A DNA stretch of 30,725 nt from Spirogloea muscicola. Taxonomy: Eukaryota > Streptophyta > Zygnematophyceae > Spirogloeales > Spirogloeaceae. The notes beneath the pieces were generated by a model that was not told where the DNA came from, searched no databases, and worked only from the letters and a program-made list of their open reading frames with translations. Position numbers and translations under genes: made by a program. Shown here in pieces: positions 1 through 8,520 of this stretch (position 1 is the first letter of the stretch; every line of letters begins with the position of its first letter). The stretch covers positions 1 through 30,725 of the forward strand of contig WELB01000264.1 in assembly GCA_009602725.1 (NCBI GenBank), written 5' to 3'.

Positions 1-44
1 TCTCCATGTTGTCCTCCTCCATGGCAATCTCGGATGATGTTGGG

Positions 45-110
45 GCCGCTGGCCAACCACAGCCATCGCCCTCTGCTGGAAGAGCCTTCCTCTCTCCACA
101 GCGCTTCTCC
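45..110 (+). repeat. Fragment of the dispersed 3'-end repeat module
   Basis: This stretch (CTGGCCAACCACAGCCATCG and what follows) resembles the minus strand at about 11330-11385 (CTGGCCAATCACAGCCATCG), by eye about 80% over some 50 bases. The 11.3 kb copy sits beside hairpin modules of the non-LTR retroelement family described below, so this is probably a short stray piece of that family's untranslated sequence. No coding capacity is claimed. Confidence 0.4.
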
Positions 111-256
111 GTGCCAACCTCCCTCCAAGGTGTGTGGGGCCGACCCCAAGGCCCACCCCGAGGGGTGTGCTGCTCGAGGGTTGTCCCTCAGGGCCCAGTG
201 TCCAAGGGGCGCCTTCAGGGCCGTGAGGCCCTGACGAGCAGGTAAAGGCACACTGA

Positions 257-395
257 GGACCACTTGGGCCGTGTGGAGAACCCACCAAGAGTTACCTCAG
301 ACGCACAGCGGACCACCTGGGCCGTGTTTGGCCCCACCTGGAGCCATCTGGGCCCTTGTGCTGACCCACCAAGGGTCGCCTGGCCAAGCTAGGTC
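257..395. repeat. Imperfect direct repeat, two units
   Basis: Two related units are visible. The first, near 257-301, reads GACCACTTGGGCCGTGT, then ACCCACCAAGAGTTACCT. The second, near 312-382, reads GACCACCTGGGCCGTGT, then ACCCACCAAGGGTCGCCT, with extra sequence in the middle. No gene is recognised around them. The rest of 111-540 shows nothing I can name. Confidence 0.45.
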
Positions 396-539
396 GATCG
401 AGGACGATAACGGAACGAGTGCTGGAACGGCAGAGGAACGTGCCGTGCGTCTCGAGATTGACGGCCTCATAGTTCGGTAGATTTTGGTGGAACATGCCCG
501 CAACTATTCCAACTATGTAATCGTCAATGGCGCTAGTTG

Positions 540-1389
540 ACGCTTGCAAACGGTGGGAACGTCACATCTTCTCTCCACTGGACCTGTGTCTGCTCCTGCA
601 CCTGCTCGTCCAGTATGCACAGACTGTCCTCTTTTTGCAACATCTTGACCAGGTACTCTCATGTTGCATTTGCCGCCCTTATGAGTGACCTGTTATCCAC
701 GACTAAGCAGCTGAAGTACAGAGGACGGATAAGAGGCAAGGTCCACGTTACGTGAAAATACACAACCAAGTCGCTGCTGTTTAGCCCGTACTGTGACTAG
801 GCAGGCAAGCACATCCCCCTTTCTTCTGAGCAGGCTGTACGCTTGCATCCAAGGAAAGATTTGGCGCAAAATATTGTCAGCCTATCTTGCCTGTAGCTTA
901 GAAGATGCGTGGCTCTATTGAAATTAGCTGTTGTGTATTGGCATTGCAGTCTGAGCAGACAGATGAGCTTGTCCCCCCGTGTTCTACGACATTTCCACCA
1001 TGTAGCCACTTAGCTCCAGAGCCCTTTTCTTTGGCGACTTGATGGCCTGGTTGTTGACAGCAGAAGCAGACCCTAGAGGGCACATATATTGTGGTTCCAA
1101 TCTGCAGAGATTCTCAGTCTGTCGATACTTTGACCATACTCCCTTCTGACTTGGTGGCCGGAACCTGTAGCTGCCTCTGCAGTTGGCGACCTAGCATCTT
1201 GCTGAGATGCGCTCCATAACTAAGATATTGTCTGAAGATTCTTTGTCCTACACCTATCTGGCCATCAGAGCTGTACTTACTGCTTGAAGGCTATGCCGTT
1301 GTTCCTATGAAATTCTCTCCTTGTGAAGGAGGAGAGCCAGCACGTAGCAACCGTCAACTGCTCTCTACTTACCCTTGGAAGGGGTTCCG
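540..1389. other. No identifiable gene
   Basis: Only short open frames with frequent stops are present. One minus-strand frame near 1030-1083 contains CFCCQQPGH, which looks like a gag zinc knuckle, but the final cysteine is missing (an acidic residue follows) and nothing around it supports a gag gene. This could be downstream or flanking sequence of the copia fossil at 1390-1850. Confidence 0.3.
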
Positions 1390-1850
1390 CAGAGCACCAT
1401 GTCAAAATGGAAGCCCCAAGGTTCCGTGAGTACCTGTAGTCCAACTGGAGGTCCTTTACAATTTTTTGCAACTGAAAGGGCCAGATATACCACTCTTTCC
1501 ACAATCTCGTGACAGTCTTGTTTTACCTCCCTTTGGCACTCTTGATGTTCACACTAAGATAGGATGCCTTTGATGACTGGGAATATAAAAGCTCACAGAA
1601 GCTCCAATCTGCATCATCAAGTCATTTGCTCAAACGCGTGCAGTTGATGTTCTGGACAAATTGGAAGCCGGCCGGTGATCCCATAGCCTGACGACCTTGG
1701 GAAGCTGGCCCTTATGCTGCACCTCTGATGTAACGAGATTTCATGGCCGGAGCGTCGATGGCTAAGGAAAGATGGCGTGATGGGTACTGGGAAGGCTAGC
1801 TATCTATTCAGTCGGGCGAACCTTGCGCTCGACGTCGACGAAGGCGCAAC
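1390..1850 (-). pseudogene. Fossil Ty1/copia RT-RNase H region
   Basis: Read on the minus strand with several frame changes, this shows ordered landmarks of the Ty1/copia polyprotein C-terminus. First comes a SQYPSRHL..A...SRYIRG segment, like the conserved S-Q-x(n)-H-x(n)-RY-[LI]-[KR]-G of copia RT/connection. About 40 codons later comes DADWS (the copia RNase H DADW). About 43 codons further comes VVYLALSVAKN, like the E-Y-L-A-L-S-V-A-K segment. Last comes LPF..HGAL..RNPFQG, like the D-N-x-x-A-[IL]-x-L-[AS]-x-N-P block. The spacing from DADW to the E-Y-x-A-L block matches what I know of the family. Stops and frameshifts are frequent, so it is non-functional. No LTRs were found. Each landmark alone is weak; the order and spacing carry the call. 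Confidence 0.5.
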
Positions 1851-2135
1851 CAGAACCACGGCATTCACATTCAGGTCGTGAATTTCGCTACAACTTAACT
1901 GCGCTGAATAGCTGCCACTTCGCATCTGCCCTACTCAATCTTTCAGCTTGCGCATAAGCCTCCTCGCAAGATCAGCAGACCGCCTACATCTTGGTGGTAC
2001 AGGTGCAGATTCGCTTATGGTGCAACACGAGTCAGGCAGGCTAAGGCCTATACGCACCCAGTGTGGGCGCCTGCTGCAGCTAGGAGCAGGTGCAATTACC
2101 TTCAGGATAAGCTAGATGTTGTGGGGCACCTCATT
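1851..2135. other. No identifiable gene
   Basis: No convincing reading frame, repeat or RNA was seen here. It could include more decayed RT sequence upstream (on the minus strand) of the copia fossil, but no motif is readable. Confidence 0.3.
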
Positions 2136-2411
2136 TCACGGGGAATCTGTATATCTGTGTGCTTGCCTTGTACTTGGCTGCTCTGACCCTCCATCACTCA
2201 AAGCAAAACTATCCTTTTGCAGAGAGAGCTTTTCTACAGCAAGGACATGCTCTTTTCTTGCAGAGGAAAACCAAGCCAGTACAAAGCAAGCCAGTATACT
2301 GTTCGTAAGAAGGACGGTGGGAAAACTAAGAGGGGCTAAGGCAACAAAGCAATGTAAACACAAACTAAAGGGGGAGTAGTAATACCCGCGAGTGAGCAGA
2401 ATGTACGGCAA
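2136..2411 (-). mobile_element. Retroelement 3' end: last codons plus 3' UTR
   Basis: On the minus strand the sequence begins with codons for ILLTRGYY, matching the C-terminal VLLTRGY-stop of the family copy at 26890-27115. The nucleotide run TACCCGCGAGTGAGCA is shared between the plus strand at about 2385-2400 and at about 26897-26912. The rest, down to about 2140, is AT-richer and non-coding, and would be a 3' UTR of this subfamily. Everything 5' of the last few codons is missing, as expected for a strongly 5'-truncated non-LTR insertion. Confidence 0.45.
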
Positions 2412-2814
2412 AGGCTATGACAGACCAACTAATGTCAGGTAGCGTTTCTACAGCCCACTGGCCTACGTTTCACTGGGCTAGGTCTCCCAGCTTTGGCTCG
2501 CTGGTTCATCCTATTATCACACTTATTATATCTTGCCGCATCGCGGTGAAGTATGATGTTTTGGGCAATAATCAAAATGCAAATCTAAGTGAAGAATTTC
2601 CAACTCATGTTTCCAACCCATGGTAAGGATGGGAATGTTGTGTACAAGTCATGTTGTAGCGGATTTGATAGTGCTTTTGATCTATAAATATTTCGTGGGT
2701 TGGAGTAGCTACTTCGGCGGAGAGGAAAAGAAGGACATATTGACAAGTTTATCTTGCAATGCTGAACTTGCATTTGCCAAACTGATTACACCGCATAACG
2801 TTAACGTTTCTTCC
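2412..2814. other. No identifiable gene
   Basis: AT-richer sequence with no recognised coding or repeat content. Short open frames on both strands lack family motifs and were left out. Confidence 0.3.
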
Positions 2815-3070
2815 ACACTCTGCTTCAAAACATTGCCAATCTAGGCTACACTCGACGCGCAGATGTGTTTCCGGCTGAGATGGGCTTGCCAGCTGCATAT
2901 CTGTCGCTCTTGCGACGTCGAGTTTCGGCCTGTTTGCAGCGTGCTCAGGCTAGTGCCTTGCACCAGAAAGCTGGGCGAGCTCTAGTAGGTGGCAGAAGGG
3001 CTCCGTTCCTGGCATCTAGTATTCATGCATCGAGTAGTGACCTTTATGTTTTGACCCGTGGTTATTGAGC
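2815..3070 (+). mobile_element. C-terminal fragment of RLE-type non-LTR retrotransposon
   Basis: After one frame change near the start, the frame reads LLQNIANLGYTRRAD.., then the AYLSLLRRRVSACLQRAQA region, and ends SDLYVLTRGY-stop at about 3067. It matches, almost residue for residue, the C-terminus of the minus-strand copy at 23640-23880 (same QNIANLGYTRRAD, RAQASALHQ and HVLTRGY-stop). The 5' part of the element is missing. The sequence after the stop (about 3085-3140) also matches the sequence after the stop of the 23.6 kb copy, so coding end and 3' UTR are one unit. Confidence 0.8.
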
Positions 3071-3149
3071 GGGTCAATCTGCTGTAGGTTATGTAGATTT
3101 TTTGATGTGCTTGCCTTTGTACCTGGCCATTTGGCCTACATTTCTTTCT

Positions 3150-3227
3150 AATACACGATCTCTTTTATTCTCAACGGGCGAGCACTTTCTTCTATTTCAG
3201 CCCCTATCCTCAATGGGCGAGCCCTTT
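3150..3227 (+). repeat. Two tandem retroelement 3'-terminal modules
   Basis: The first module ends CTCAACGGGCGAGCACTTTC and is followed by TTCTATTTCAGCCCCTATCC and a second CTCAATGGGCGAGC. These match the 3'-most sequence of the non-LTR family seen complete at 29658-29705, although the left arm of the hairpin is absent here. The direct juxtaposition of two ends suggests stacked, heavily truncated insertions. Confidence 0.65.
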
Positions 3228-3455
3228 TCGGCGGGCTACGCAGTTGGCCAAGCGGCGGGCGAGAAGGAGCGCAAGTACTCGGACCACCCGGTGGGCGACG
3301 AGTTCGTTCCACTGACAGTGGATGTGCACGGAACCTTTGGCTCGAAATGGCTTGACTTGCTCCACCGCCTGGCACGGCGTGCAGCGGCCCACCGCCTCGG
3401 GCAGCAGGGCGAGCAGCCCGGCCTCAACGTAGCCGGGTCGCTCGCTCAAAAAAGA
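3228..3455 (+). mobile_element. Endonuclease/C-terminal fragment of the same element
   Basis: The frame reads AGYAVGQAAGEKERKYSDH, then EFVPLTVDVHGTFGSKWL, then LLHRLARRAAAHRLGQQGE. This aligns with AGYAVACAARAKELKYADH, EFFPLAIDTHGALGARWL and LTQLARHNIARRF of copy E4 at 29200-29360. It contains the A...K..KY segment after the endonuclease D-x14-D core. In an intact element this part lies upstream of the segment found here at 2815-3070, so the order is inverted relative to the gene. These must therefore be two separate truncated copies. The fragment stops at about 3450, exactly where the NAC gene's last exon begins. Confidence 0.75.
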
Positions 3456-3461
3456 AGAACG

Positions 3462-3848
3462 TCAGCAGCAGTCTCCATAGGATCCCATTAGGGGATCATG
3501 TAGTGTGTAGGGTGAAGTGTCGACACCTTCGTTGTCCTTGTCAACATACCAATGCTGTCCTTGCTTATCTTGACCTTCAAGATTGCCTGCAGACTCCATT
3601 CCACGCAACTCTGCGCTTGCCTGCCCTGTCCTCTCCCTAGGCCGTTCGAATTGCCAACCCTCCACTGGATCTGAGAAGGAGTGAAGGAAGCTTTTTCCAG
3701 CACAAGCAAGAAGAAGGTGGCACAGTGCACACTTCGTAGCCAAGGATGTTGTGCTGGAGAGGTTGGCGTCTAGATCTTCCAGCCCAGTGGTAGTGGCAGC
3801 AATATCACGCTTGTGAGTGTAGATAAGCTTGCAGATGACGATCTCATT
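3462..3848 (-). CDS. NAC exon: second subdomain E, 3' end at a retroelement junction
   Basis: The acceptor TTGCTGTTGCAG|AATG is the same 12 bases as at the first E exon. The frame begins NEIVICKLIYTHKRD and has the same TT.LE.LD.NLS and KCALC landmarks as 5165-5767. It then diverges and stays open to a TGA at 3462, a few bases into retroelement sequence. A CATTG|GTATGTTG donor (about 3546) offers an alternative ending, but no downstream exon survives because retroelement tails follow. The original 3' end of the gene may have been lost. Confidence 0.6.
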   Translation of the reverse strand, partial: NEIVICKLIYTHKRDIAATTTGLEDLDANLSSTTSLATKCALCHLLLACAGKSFLHSFSDPVEGWQFERPRERTGQASAELRGMESAGNLEGQDKQGQHWYVDKDNEGVDTSPYTLHDPLMGSYGDCC

Positions 3849-6800
3849 CTGCAACAGCAATATGCAGTGAGATACTTGTTCTGTGCAGCAGAGCATGCCT
3901 ACTCGCTAGGACATTGAACGTTTTTTATATCCTGATAGCATGGAACATGGCAAGATTACAGATCATACCCCTGGAGGCCAATCAGTGAGCAGCATCACTA
4001 ACTCAGAGGCATAGCACTGCGTAGATGCAGCAAGGGCAATAACCCTTGTACCTGAGTTGCTCGTGGCTGCTTGTTGCTTAGGTTATACTCATGCATGACC
4101 CAATCGCTCTTGATCCAGGTGCTCATCCTGGGCCGTTTGCTGGACGTGGAGGCCTCCTGCAGCATGTCAGTAATGTCTTCAGTTGTCGGCTTGCTAATAG
4201 ATGCCAGTGCAAGTTCATATCCTGCACCACTGCATGGATCTTCCTGTAAGCTAACCCCTAACCAGCAGACCTTATGCAACGTGTAAAAGACGAAGAGAAA
4301 CAAACATGTAGGATGGAAGTGACGTTCTACTGATAAGTGCAATAAATGTGTCCCGTGATTATCAACTCGCTTCAAAAAGGCATACCAATGCTGCAGCTCT
4401 TCCCACTCCCTGCACACCGCTTTCGCCTCTGCCTCCTCCGGTCGCTGTCGCCATTTTTCAAGGGTGTCTTGCATGTGCTTTGCCTTCTGAGCTGCCGCGT
4501 CTATTGCTCTATTGAGATCATTTTTTGCATCCTGCAGCTCATTCTCACACTTGATCCTCATCTCTGCTGATGCTGCTGCTGCTGCCCGACTTATTTCTTC
4601 CTCAGTGTGCTTGTGTTCTTCCTCAACAAGTCTGTGAGCTTCCTCCAGAGCAGCGCGGACCTGGACATGACTGTCAGTGCTGAGTCACAGCTACGGTCTC
4701 TAACAACCAGCAAAGCGGTTCGATACTCTGTACAGGGCAGGTAAGGTGACAGTGCAAGGGTGGTTGCTATCAGCTCCAGACGTGCAGCACAGCATGGCCA
4801 CAGACGACATTGCAAGGGCAAAACAATTGTAGAGATGAAATGACCTTAGGCCTAAGCCAGTGAAGCAGGCAAAGGCAATCATGAGTAGCAACCTGCTCAT
4901 ACCTGGCCAGCAGGTTCAGCAATTCTACTCTCGCTAGAGTTCCACAGATTACGAAAGATCCAATTCGAGAGCAGGTAGAACCAGTAGATGCCCTGATATG
5001 GCAGGCCAACGGCAAAGTCAATGATAAGAGCATGGCAAGGAGCATCAAGGTTGTGAGGCCAAGGACTAGGCCAACGACTTACTGCCTTGATTTGCAGCTG
5101 TCAAAGAGAGGACCATGTGGACACATGTACGTACTCAGAGTTATCCAGCTATTGTAGCAGTTACCTTGCCAGCATGCTCAGCTCCTCTTTCCGGATCATG
5201 ATCAGCTGGCCTTCCATGGTGGTCTATCCAAGGTGCAAATTCATCATCGGTGATAACCTTGTCCAGTAGACTCTGTGTCTGGTTTTGCTTCTGAGGAGAT
5301 GCAGCAGCTGTAGCTGGCCCCAGACGAAGGACCAAATCCTGCTCTCCAAGTGTGGCTCCTCTGCCACAACCTCCCATGAGAGCACCCTGTTGATGACCCT
5401 CTTTACTTAGCCCTGTACTAGCGGGAAGTAAGTTCCTACTCCACTCTCCGCCGGCCTGGTCAATTTTCCCCTTCTTGACATGTTCATCCAATTCATTCCA
5501 GTTCTCATGGATGTTATCAAGCGACTTTCCCTCTATCTCACTACCGGCAGTGCAGTTCACAGTAGCACCTGCTTCGCCCATCGCCAGCTGACGACGACAA
5601 TCGACAGTGAGGTCATTTCCATACCAAGCCAGGGGGCTGCAAAGTGCACACTTTGCACTTGAGGATCTACTGCCAGACAAATTGACATCCAACTTCTCCA
5701 GCTCTGTGGTGATTGAAGCACTTTCGTCTTCAGCAGTGTACTTGAGCTTGCACACAACAATTTCATCCTGCAACAGCAACATCCTCTGATACACTTAGCC
5801 AGCACCTTATGGGAAGGAAAGGTGCTGGCCTACCCTGCAGGCAATCTTCATCATGATGGACCTGTGTGGCTTTAATAGTGCAACTATGTAGTCCGTCCAT
5901 GAAAAGCAACATTGAGTTCCAAACCACGGCTCCATACAAGCAGTATCACATACTTACCTGTGATGCTGTTGACTGGTTTAGGGTTGACTGGTGGTCAACT
6001 ATGTGATACTCGTGCAGTATCCACTTTGTCTTGCTGTTGCGTGCACTGCCTTTCCGGACCCTCTTCTTGGACGATATGGAAACCTCCACTGCATCCTGCA
6101 CTACCACAGGGTGGAGTACTTCAAGATTGTAATAATCTAGTTGACCACAATGCTTTAGAAGAGTCCTAGTGCTCCCCTGCGGTGTGCAGGGCTGTGGTCA
6201 AAGTAGGCACTAGGTACAACCTGCAGACGAGGCCAAAGGTGTGGGACATGACATACTGGTGCTGCAGCTTGTTGCATGGTAGTATCAGTGCTGCTCTCTT
6301 CCACATGGGACCGGACTTCAGGAACCGGATCAATGGGTTCTTGATCCTCGCTGTAGTACGTGAATATGCGCTTTGTTGCTGTTACTCCACTTAGTGGCAT
6401 GGTCATGGTACTACAGCCTTTCCACTTGCCCTTCCCTGCTTGCCGATTATAATCCCCTTTCCTTTTTTCGGAGCCCTCTCGATACTTGCGCCTGAGGGCA
6501 CAGAAAAAATATGCATCATGGAGCACTCGACAAGATGTGCCTGCACACAAGCATATGATCAAAGTGAATGATGAGATGAGAGACTAGCAGACTGGCTTTG
6601 CAATCAAGCTTTGACACTCTCAGGCAATCCAAGTAAGGAAATCCTTTGTGACTCTGACGGCAAGCATCGAGGGCACATGTTGGTCCTCGATGACATCATG
6701 TTAGAAGTTATTAGTAAATTAGTAACTTGGCTTCGAGAGCCGAGACATAGCAGCTTACAGGCAAATGCTGGATCCCATGCAATATGCACAAATTGCAAGC

Positions 6801-7023
6801 ATCTGATAGATCTAGTAGCTTAGCTGCTCAGTGTCCATCAGAATGTGGCAGGAATTTTACTTGTCAACTTCCAAGGTTCAGTCTCAAAGACGTCCTTGTC
6901 TGGGATGAGAATCTTCTCTTGTTCCGTAAGCTTCCCTGCTAAACGAGATCTCAAGTAGTGCACCACCAACTCCTCATCTGTGGGAGCGAAGCGAAGCCCC
7001 ACTACCTGCCTTTCTGCACTCAC
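3462..7023 (-). CDS. NAC-domain transcription factor gene with duplicated D-E exons
   Basis: NAC proteins are streptophyte DNA-binding regulators built of subdomains A-E; they bind promoters in the nucleus. I reconstruct eight exons with GT..AG borders: 6861-7023 (A-B), 6221-6540 (C), 5958-6095 (D), 5165-5767 (E plus C-terminal region), 5083-5097 (15-nt microexon), 4386-4660 (coiled coil), 4052-4229 (second D) and about 3462-3848 (second E). Phases agree throughout (1, 0, 0, 0, 0, 2, 0), giving about 690 residues. The true first exon is not found: the A-B exon opens upstream without an ATG, so a short 5' exon probably lies above 7023. A second D-E pair after a coiled coil is not usual NAC architecture. 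It may be an internal duplication, mutually exclusive 3' ends, or the remnant of a tandem second gene. The last exon runs into a retroelement at about 3455. cDNA would be needed to be sure of the model. Confidence 0.72.
4052..4229 (-). CDS. NAC exon: second subdomain D
   Basis: It contains TWIKSDWVMHEYNLSNKQ, a nearly canonical NAC D motif (T-D-W-V-M-H-E-Y-R-L). The donor is ACTCAG|GTACAA at 4051. Two acceptors are possible: CATGCAG|TGG (exon from 4229, which fits phase 2 of the coiled-coil exon) or CTTACAG|GAAG (from 4243). No further A-C subdomains are visible between 4660 and 5083, so this D exon has no A-C partners of its own. Confidence 0.75.
4386..4660 (-). CDS. Coiled-coil exon of the NAC gene
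   Basis: Acceptor CATGTCCAG|GTCC, donor CATTG|GTATGC at 4385. The translation is continuous and strongly helical: VRAALEEAHRLVEEEHK, then an alanine run, then KCENELQDAKNDLNRAID, then QKAKHMQDTLEKWRQR. It is rich in E, K, Q and A with heptad-like hydrophobic positions and no proline in the first 75 residues. A dimerising coiled coil is the natural reading. NAC domains dimerise through their own N-terminus, so an added coiled coil would be a second oligomerisation surface (inference). It could also belong to a separate gene if the eight-exon model is wrong. Confidence 0.65.
5083..5097 (-). CDS. Candidate 15-nt microexon
   Basis: Between a TTTGACAG acceptor and a GTAAGT donor lie five codons (LQIKA). 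They join exon 5165-5767 to the coiled-coil exon in phase 0, and the preceding intron would be 67 bases. The splice signals are good, but such a short exon cannot be proved from sequence. Skipping it would also keep the frame. Confidence 0.4.
5165..5767 (-). CDS. NAC exon: first subdomain E and C-terminal region
   Basis: Acceptor TTGCTGTTGCAG|GATG, donor GGCAAG|GTAACT at 5164, 201 codons in phase 0. It begins DEIVVCKLKYTAED, matching the D-E-W-V-[VL]-C-[RK]-[IV] motif of NAC subdomain E. A KCALC motif follows about 40 residues in, then a long hydrophilic, low-homology region, as is usual for NAC regulatory C-termini. The first 45 codons and the acceptor are clearly paralogous to the exon at 3462-3848. 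Confidence 0.72.
5958..6095 (-). CDS. NAC exon: first subdomain D
   Basis: Acceptor TAGTGCAG|GATGC, donor CAG|GTAAGT at 5957, 46 codons in phase. It contains SKTKWILHEYHIVDH, matching the K-T-D-W-V-M-H-E-Y-R-L motif of NAC subdomain D. It is less canonical than the second copy at 4052-4229 (SDWVMHEYNL). The upstream SSKKRVRKG stretch is basic and could serve as a nuclear localisation signal (inference). Confidence 0.75.
6221..6540 (-). CDS. NAC exon: subdomain C
   Basis: The acceptor is TGTGTGCAG|GC at 6541. The frame reads AYFFCALRRKYREGS, then DYNRQAGKGKWKGC, then SGVTATKRIFTYYS. These correspond to E-W-Y-F-F-x-x-R-x-x-K-Y, N-R-A-T-x-x-G-Y-W-K-A-T-G and V-G-x-K-K-x-L-V-F-Y of canonical NAC domains. 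The W-K-A-T-G-K-D core that contacts DNA is altered to KWKGCS, so DNA binding may be changed. The donor CTGCAG|GTTGTA at 6220 is in phase 0. Confidence 0.75.
6861..7023 (-). CDS. NAC exon: subdomains A-B
   Basis: The frame reads VVGLRFAPTDEELVVHYLRS, then the DVFETEPWKLTS segment. This is the NAC signature G-[FL]-R-F-x-P-T-D-E-E-L-V-x-x-Y-L followed by D-[LV]-[YF]-x-x-E-P-W-x-L. The donor is A|GTAAAA at 6860, leaving phase 1, the usual intron position just before the E-W-[YF]-F block. The frame is open upstream to a stop near 7056 and contains no ATG; an acceptor such as GGCAG|GTAG (about 7005) or one nearby is likely. Confidence 0.85.
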
Positions 7024-7056
7024 TGAAAGCCTACAGCCTGCATGAAGCTTCTACTT

Positions 7057-7595
7057 AGCAACTTAGTTGATTGCGACAGGCAGGAAAGAGAGACCTGATG
7101 AACTGCCTCAGCAGAGCAGAAAGCGAAGGTGATTGTTCTGAATAATACTTAGAGAAAGGTGTTTGAATCTCACAACACAGACGTGCACTACTACACGTTC
7201 TAAAGAGCGTACACCGGATGTGCATGCTCTGTTTCATAAGACGACCAGGCAAAAACAAGCCCACTCGTATTTTTATGAATGTGCGCACAACCCCTATATA
7301 CCTGCCCATGCATCCCCCTTGTCCATCGGACGAGCTGGCAATGACTCGCCCCTCCTCATGTCTGAGTTATCCTGTGCAAGAACATCAAAGCAAATGGCTG
7401 GCTCAACCGTGCATCACATACTGCAGGGCCGAACTCACATGCTGACAGGGTTTGGAGCACCTAATGAATCCCAGCCAACAGCGTCATGTTAGGCCTGAAC
7501 AGTGATATTCATCAGAGCTTGTGCGCCTGCCAATGCACCTCTCTCCTTTGATAATATACAAGGGTGCCAGATCAAGGAGGTCAGGAAGGTCCAAA
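7057..7595. other. No identifiable gene; possible upstream region of the NAC gene
   Basis: This probably holds the 5' exon, leader or promoter of the minus-strand NAC gene, but I could not fix an initiator ATG spliced in phase or a TATA element. Short open frames on both strands have no recognised motif. Confidence 0.3.
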
Positions 7596-8180
7596 TTACC
7601 GCTGCACAGGGTGCTGATGGAAGTTGCGGCACAGCAGTTGCAGATCTCTCCGGCACTGCTTTCCCAGACGGGTACAGATGTAGGGGATCACGTGCTGCAC
7701 CTGGTGCTTCCTGAGAGCTTGTTGCAAGCACCCCACTGCTGCATCAGCGCACCTATGCAAGGCTGCATTGCGCAACTTACAGATCCCAAGAAAAGGACGT
7801 CTTACACATTGATTGTATCTGAGTGAGAAGCTCCGCAAAAGACTAATAAGTATCAGCCAAGAAACATCAGCATATGCACATGGACTGCTGGCTATCCAGG
7901 CTAGCACAGCAGCATTTGCAGCAGAATCAGCAGTAGCTACAGGTAGCAGATTGGCAGGCTGGAAGGGTAAGGCATCTACCAAATTAGAGAATGTTGGCAG
8001 GATATGCTCTGTAGGGTTTGTCTGCTCAGCCTCCATAGGACCTTCAGTAAGCGAGTTCTTTTCCAACGTTGGGCCTTCAGCTTGTGGTGCCTGAGGGTTC
8101 AACACATGCACCACCCTGAATGAAAAGCATAATCCTGCAAGCTGCTGTAGTACGCAATCTCTGCTTCCAACCACAAGGAC
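7596..8180 (-). CDS. Possible exon(s) of an unrecognised gene
   Basis: A minus-strand frame is open across this interval (FDVLVVGSRDCVLQQLAG, then PTFSNLVDALPFQPANL and further). It lies downstream of the better-supported exons at 9258-10206 and could be the same gene's 3' part. Splice borders could not be fixed. No domain is recognised. It may be partly chance or intronic. Confidence 0.22.
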   Translation of the reverse strand, partial: VLVVGSRDCVLQQLAGLCFSFRVVHVLNPQAPQAEGPTLEKNSLTEGPMEAEQTNPTEHILPTFSNLVDALPFQPANLLPVATADSAANAAVLAWIASSPCAYADVSWLILISLLRSFSLRYNQCVRRPFLGICKLRNAALHRCADAAVGCLQQALRKHQVQHVIPYICTRLGKQCRRDLQLLCRNFHQHPVQR

Positions 8181-8520
8181 GTCAAACTGGGGAGAAAAGC
8201 ACAGATATAGCAGCCCTGGTCGTGTCGCTCGACTACAATCAGGAGCTATTGGGCTCATTCATGCTATGCATAACATGGCGCTGGCACTGAGAAAGAGATC
8301 TGGGCGTCCACCAGCATTGGAGTGAATGGCAGAACAGCAGCAATTTCCGCTGCATCAGCTCCAGTACTCCCCTGCACTGGGTGCTCAGGTAAGTCCCAGT
8401 CACGTGAGGGCCAGGGCAATGTTGTGGCTGCACCTGATTCCTGTTGTCACAGGGCTGTCTGAGTGAGCTATGGTTGCATGACTCCTGGTCAATTTTGTCG
8501 CAATCATAGTAGCTGTTGGA

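Noticed and set aside
1000-1083. CFCCQQPGH on the minus strand as a gag zinc knuckle
   Set aside because: The last cysteine of C-x2-C-x4-H-x4-C is missing, and it lies downstream of the copia RNase H fossil, the wrong side for gag.
4770-5000. Leucine-rich RVELLNLLAR (minus, near 4905) as an extra exon between the microexon and the coiled coil
   Set aside because: It has a possible CTCTAG acceptor and GTATGA donor, but its 31-nt length would break the frame that otherwise joins in phase.
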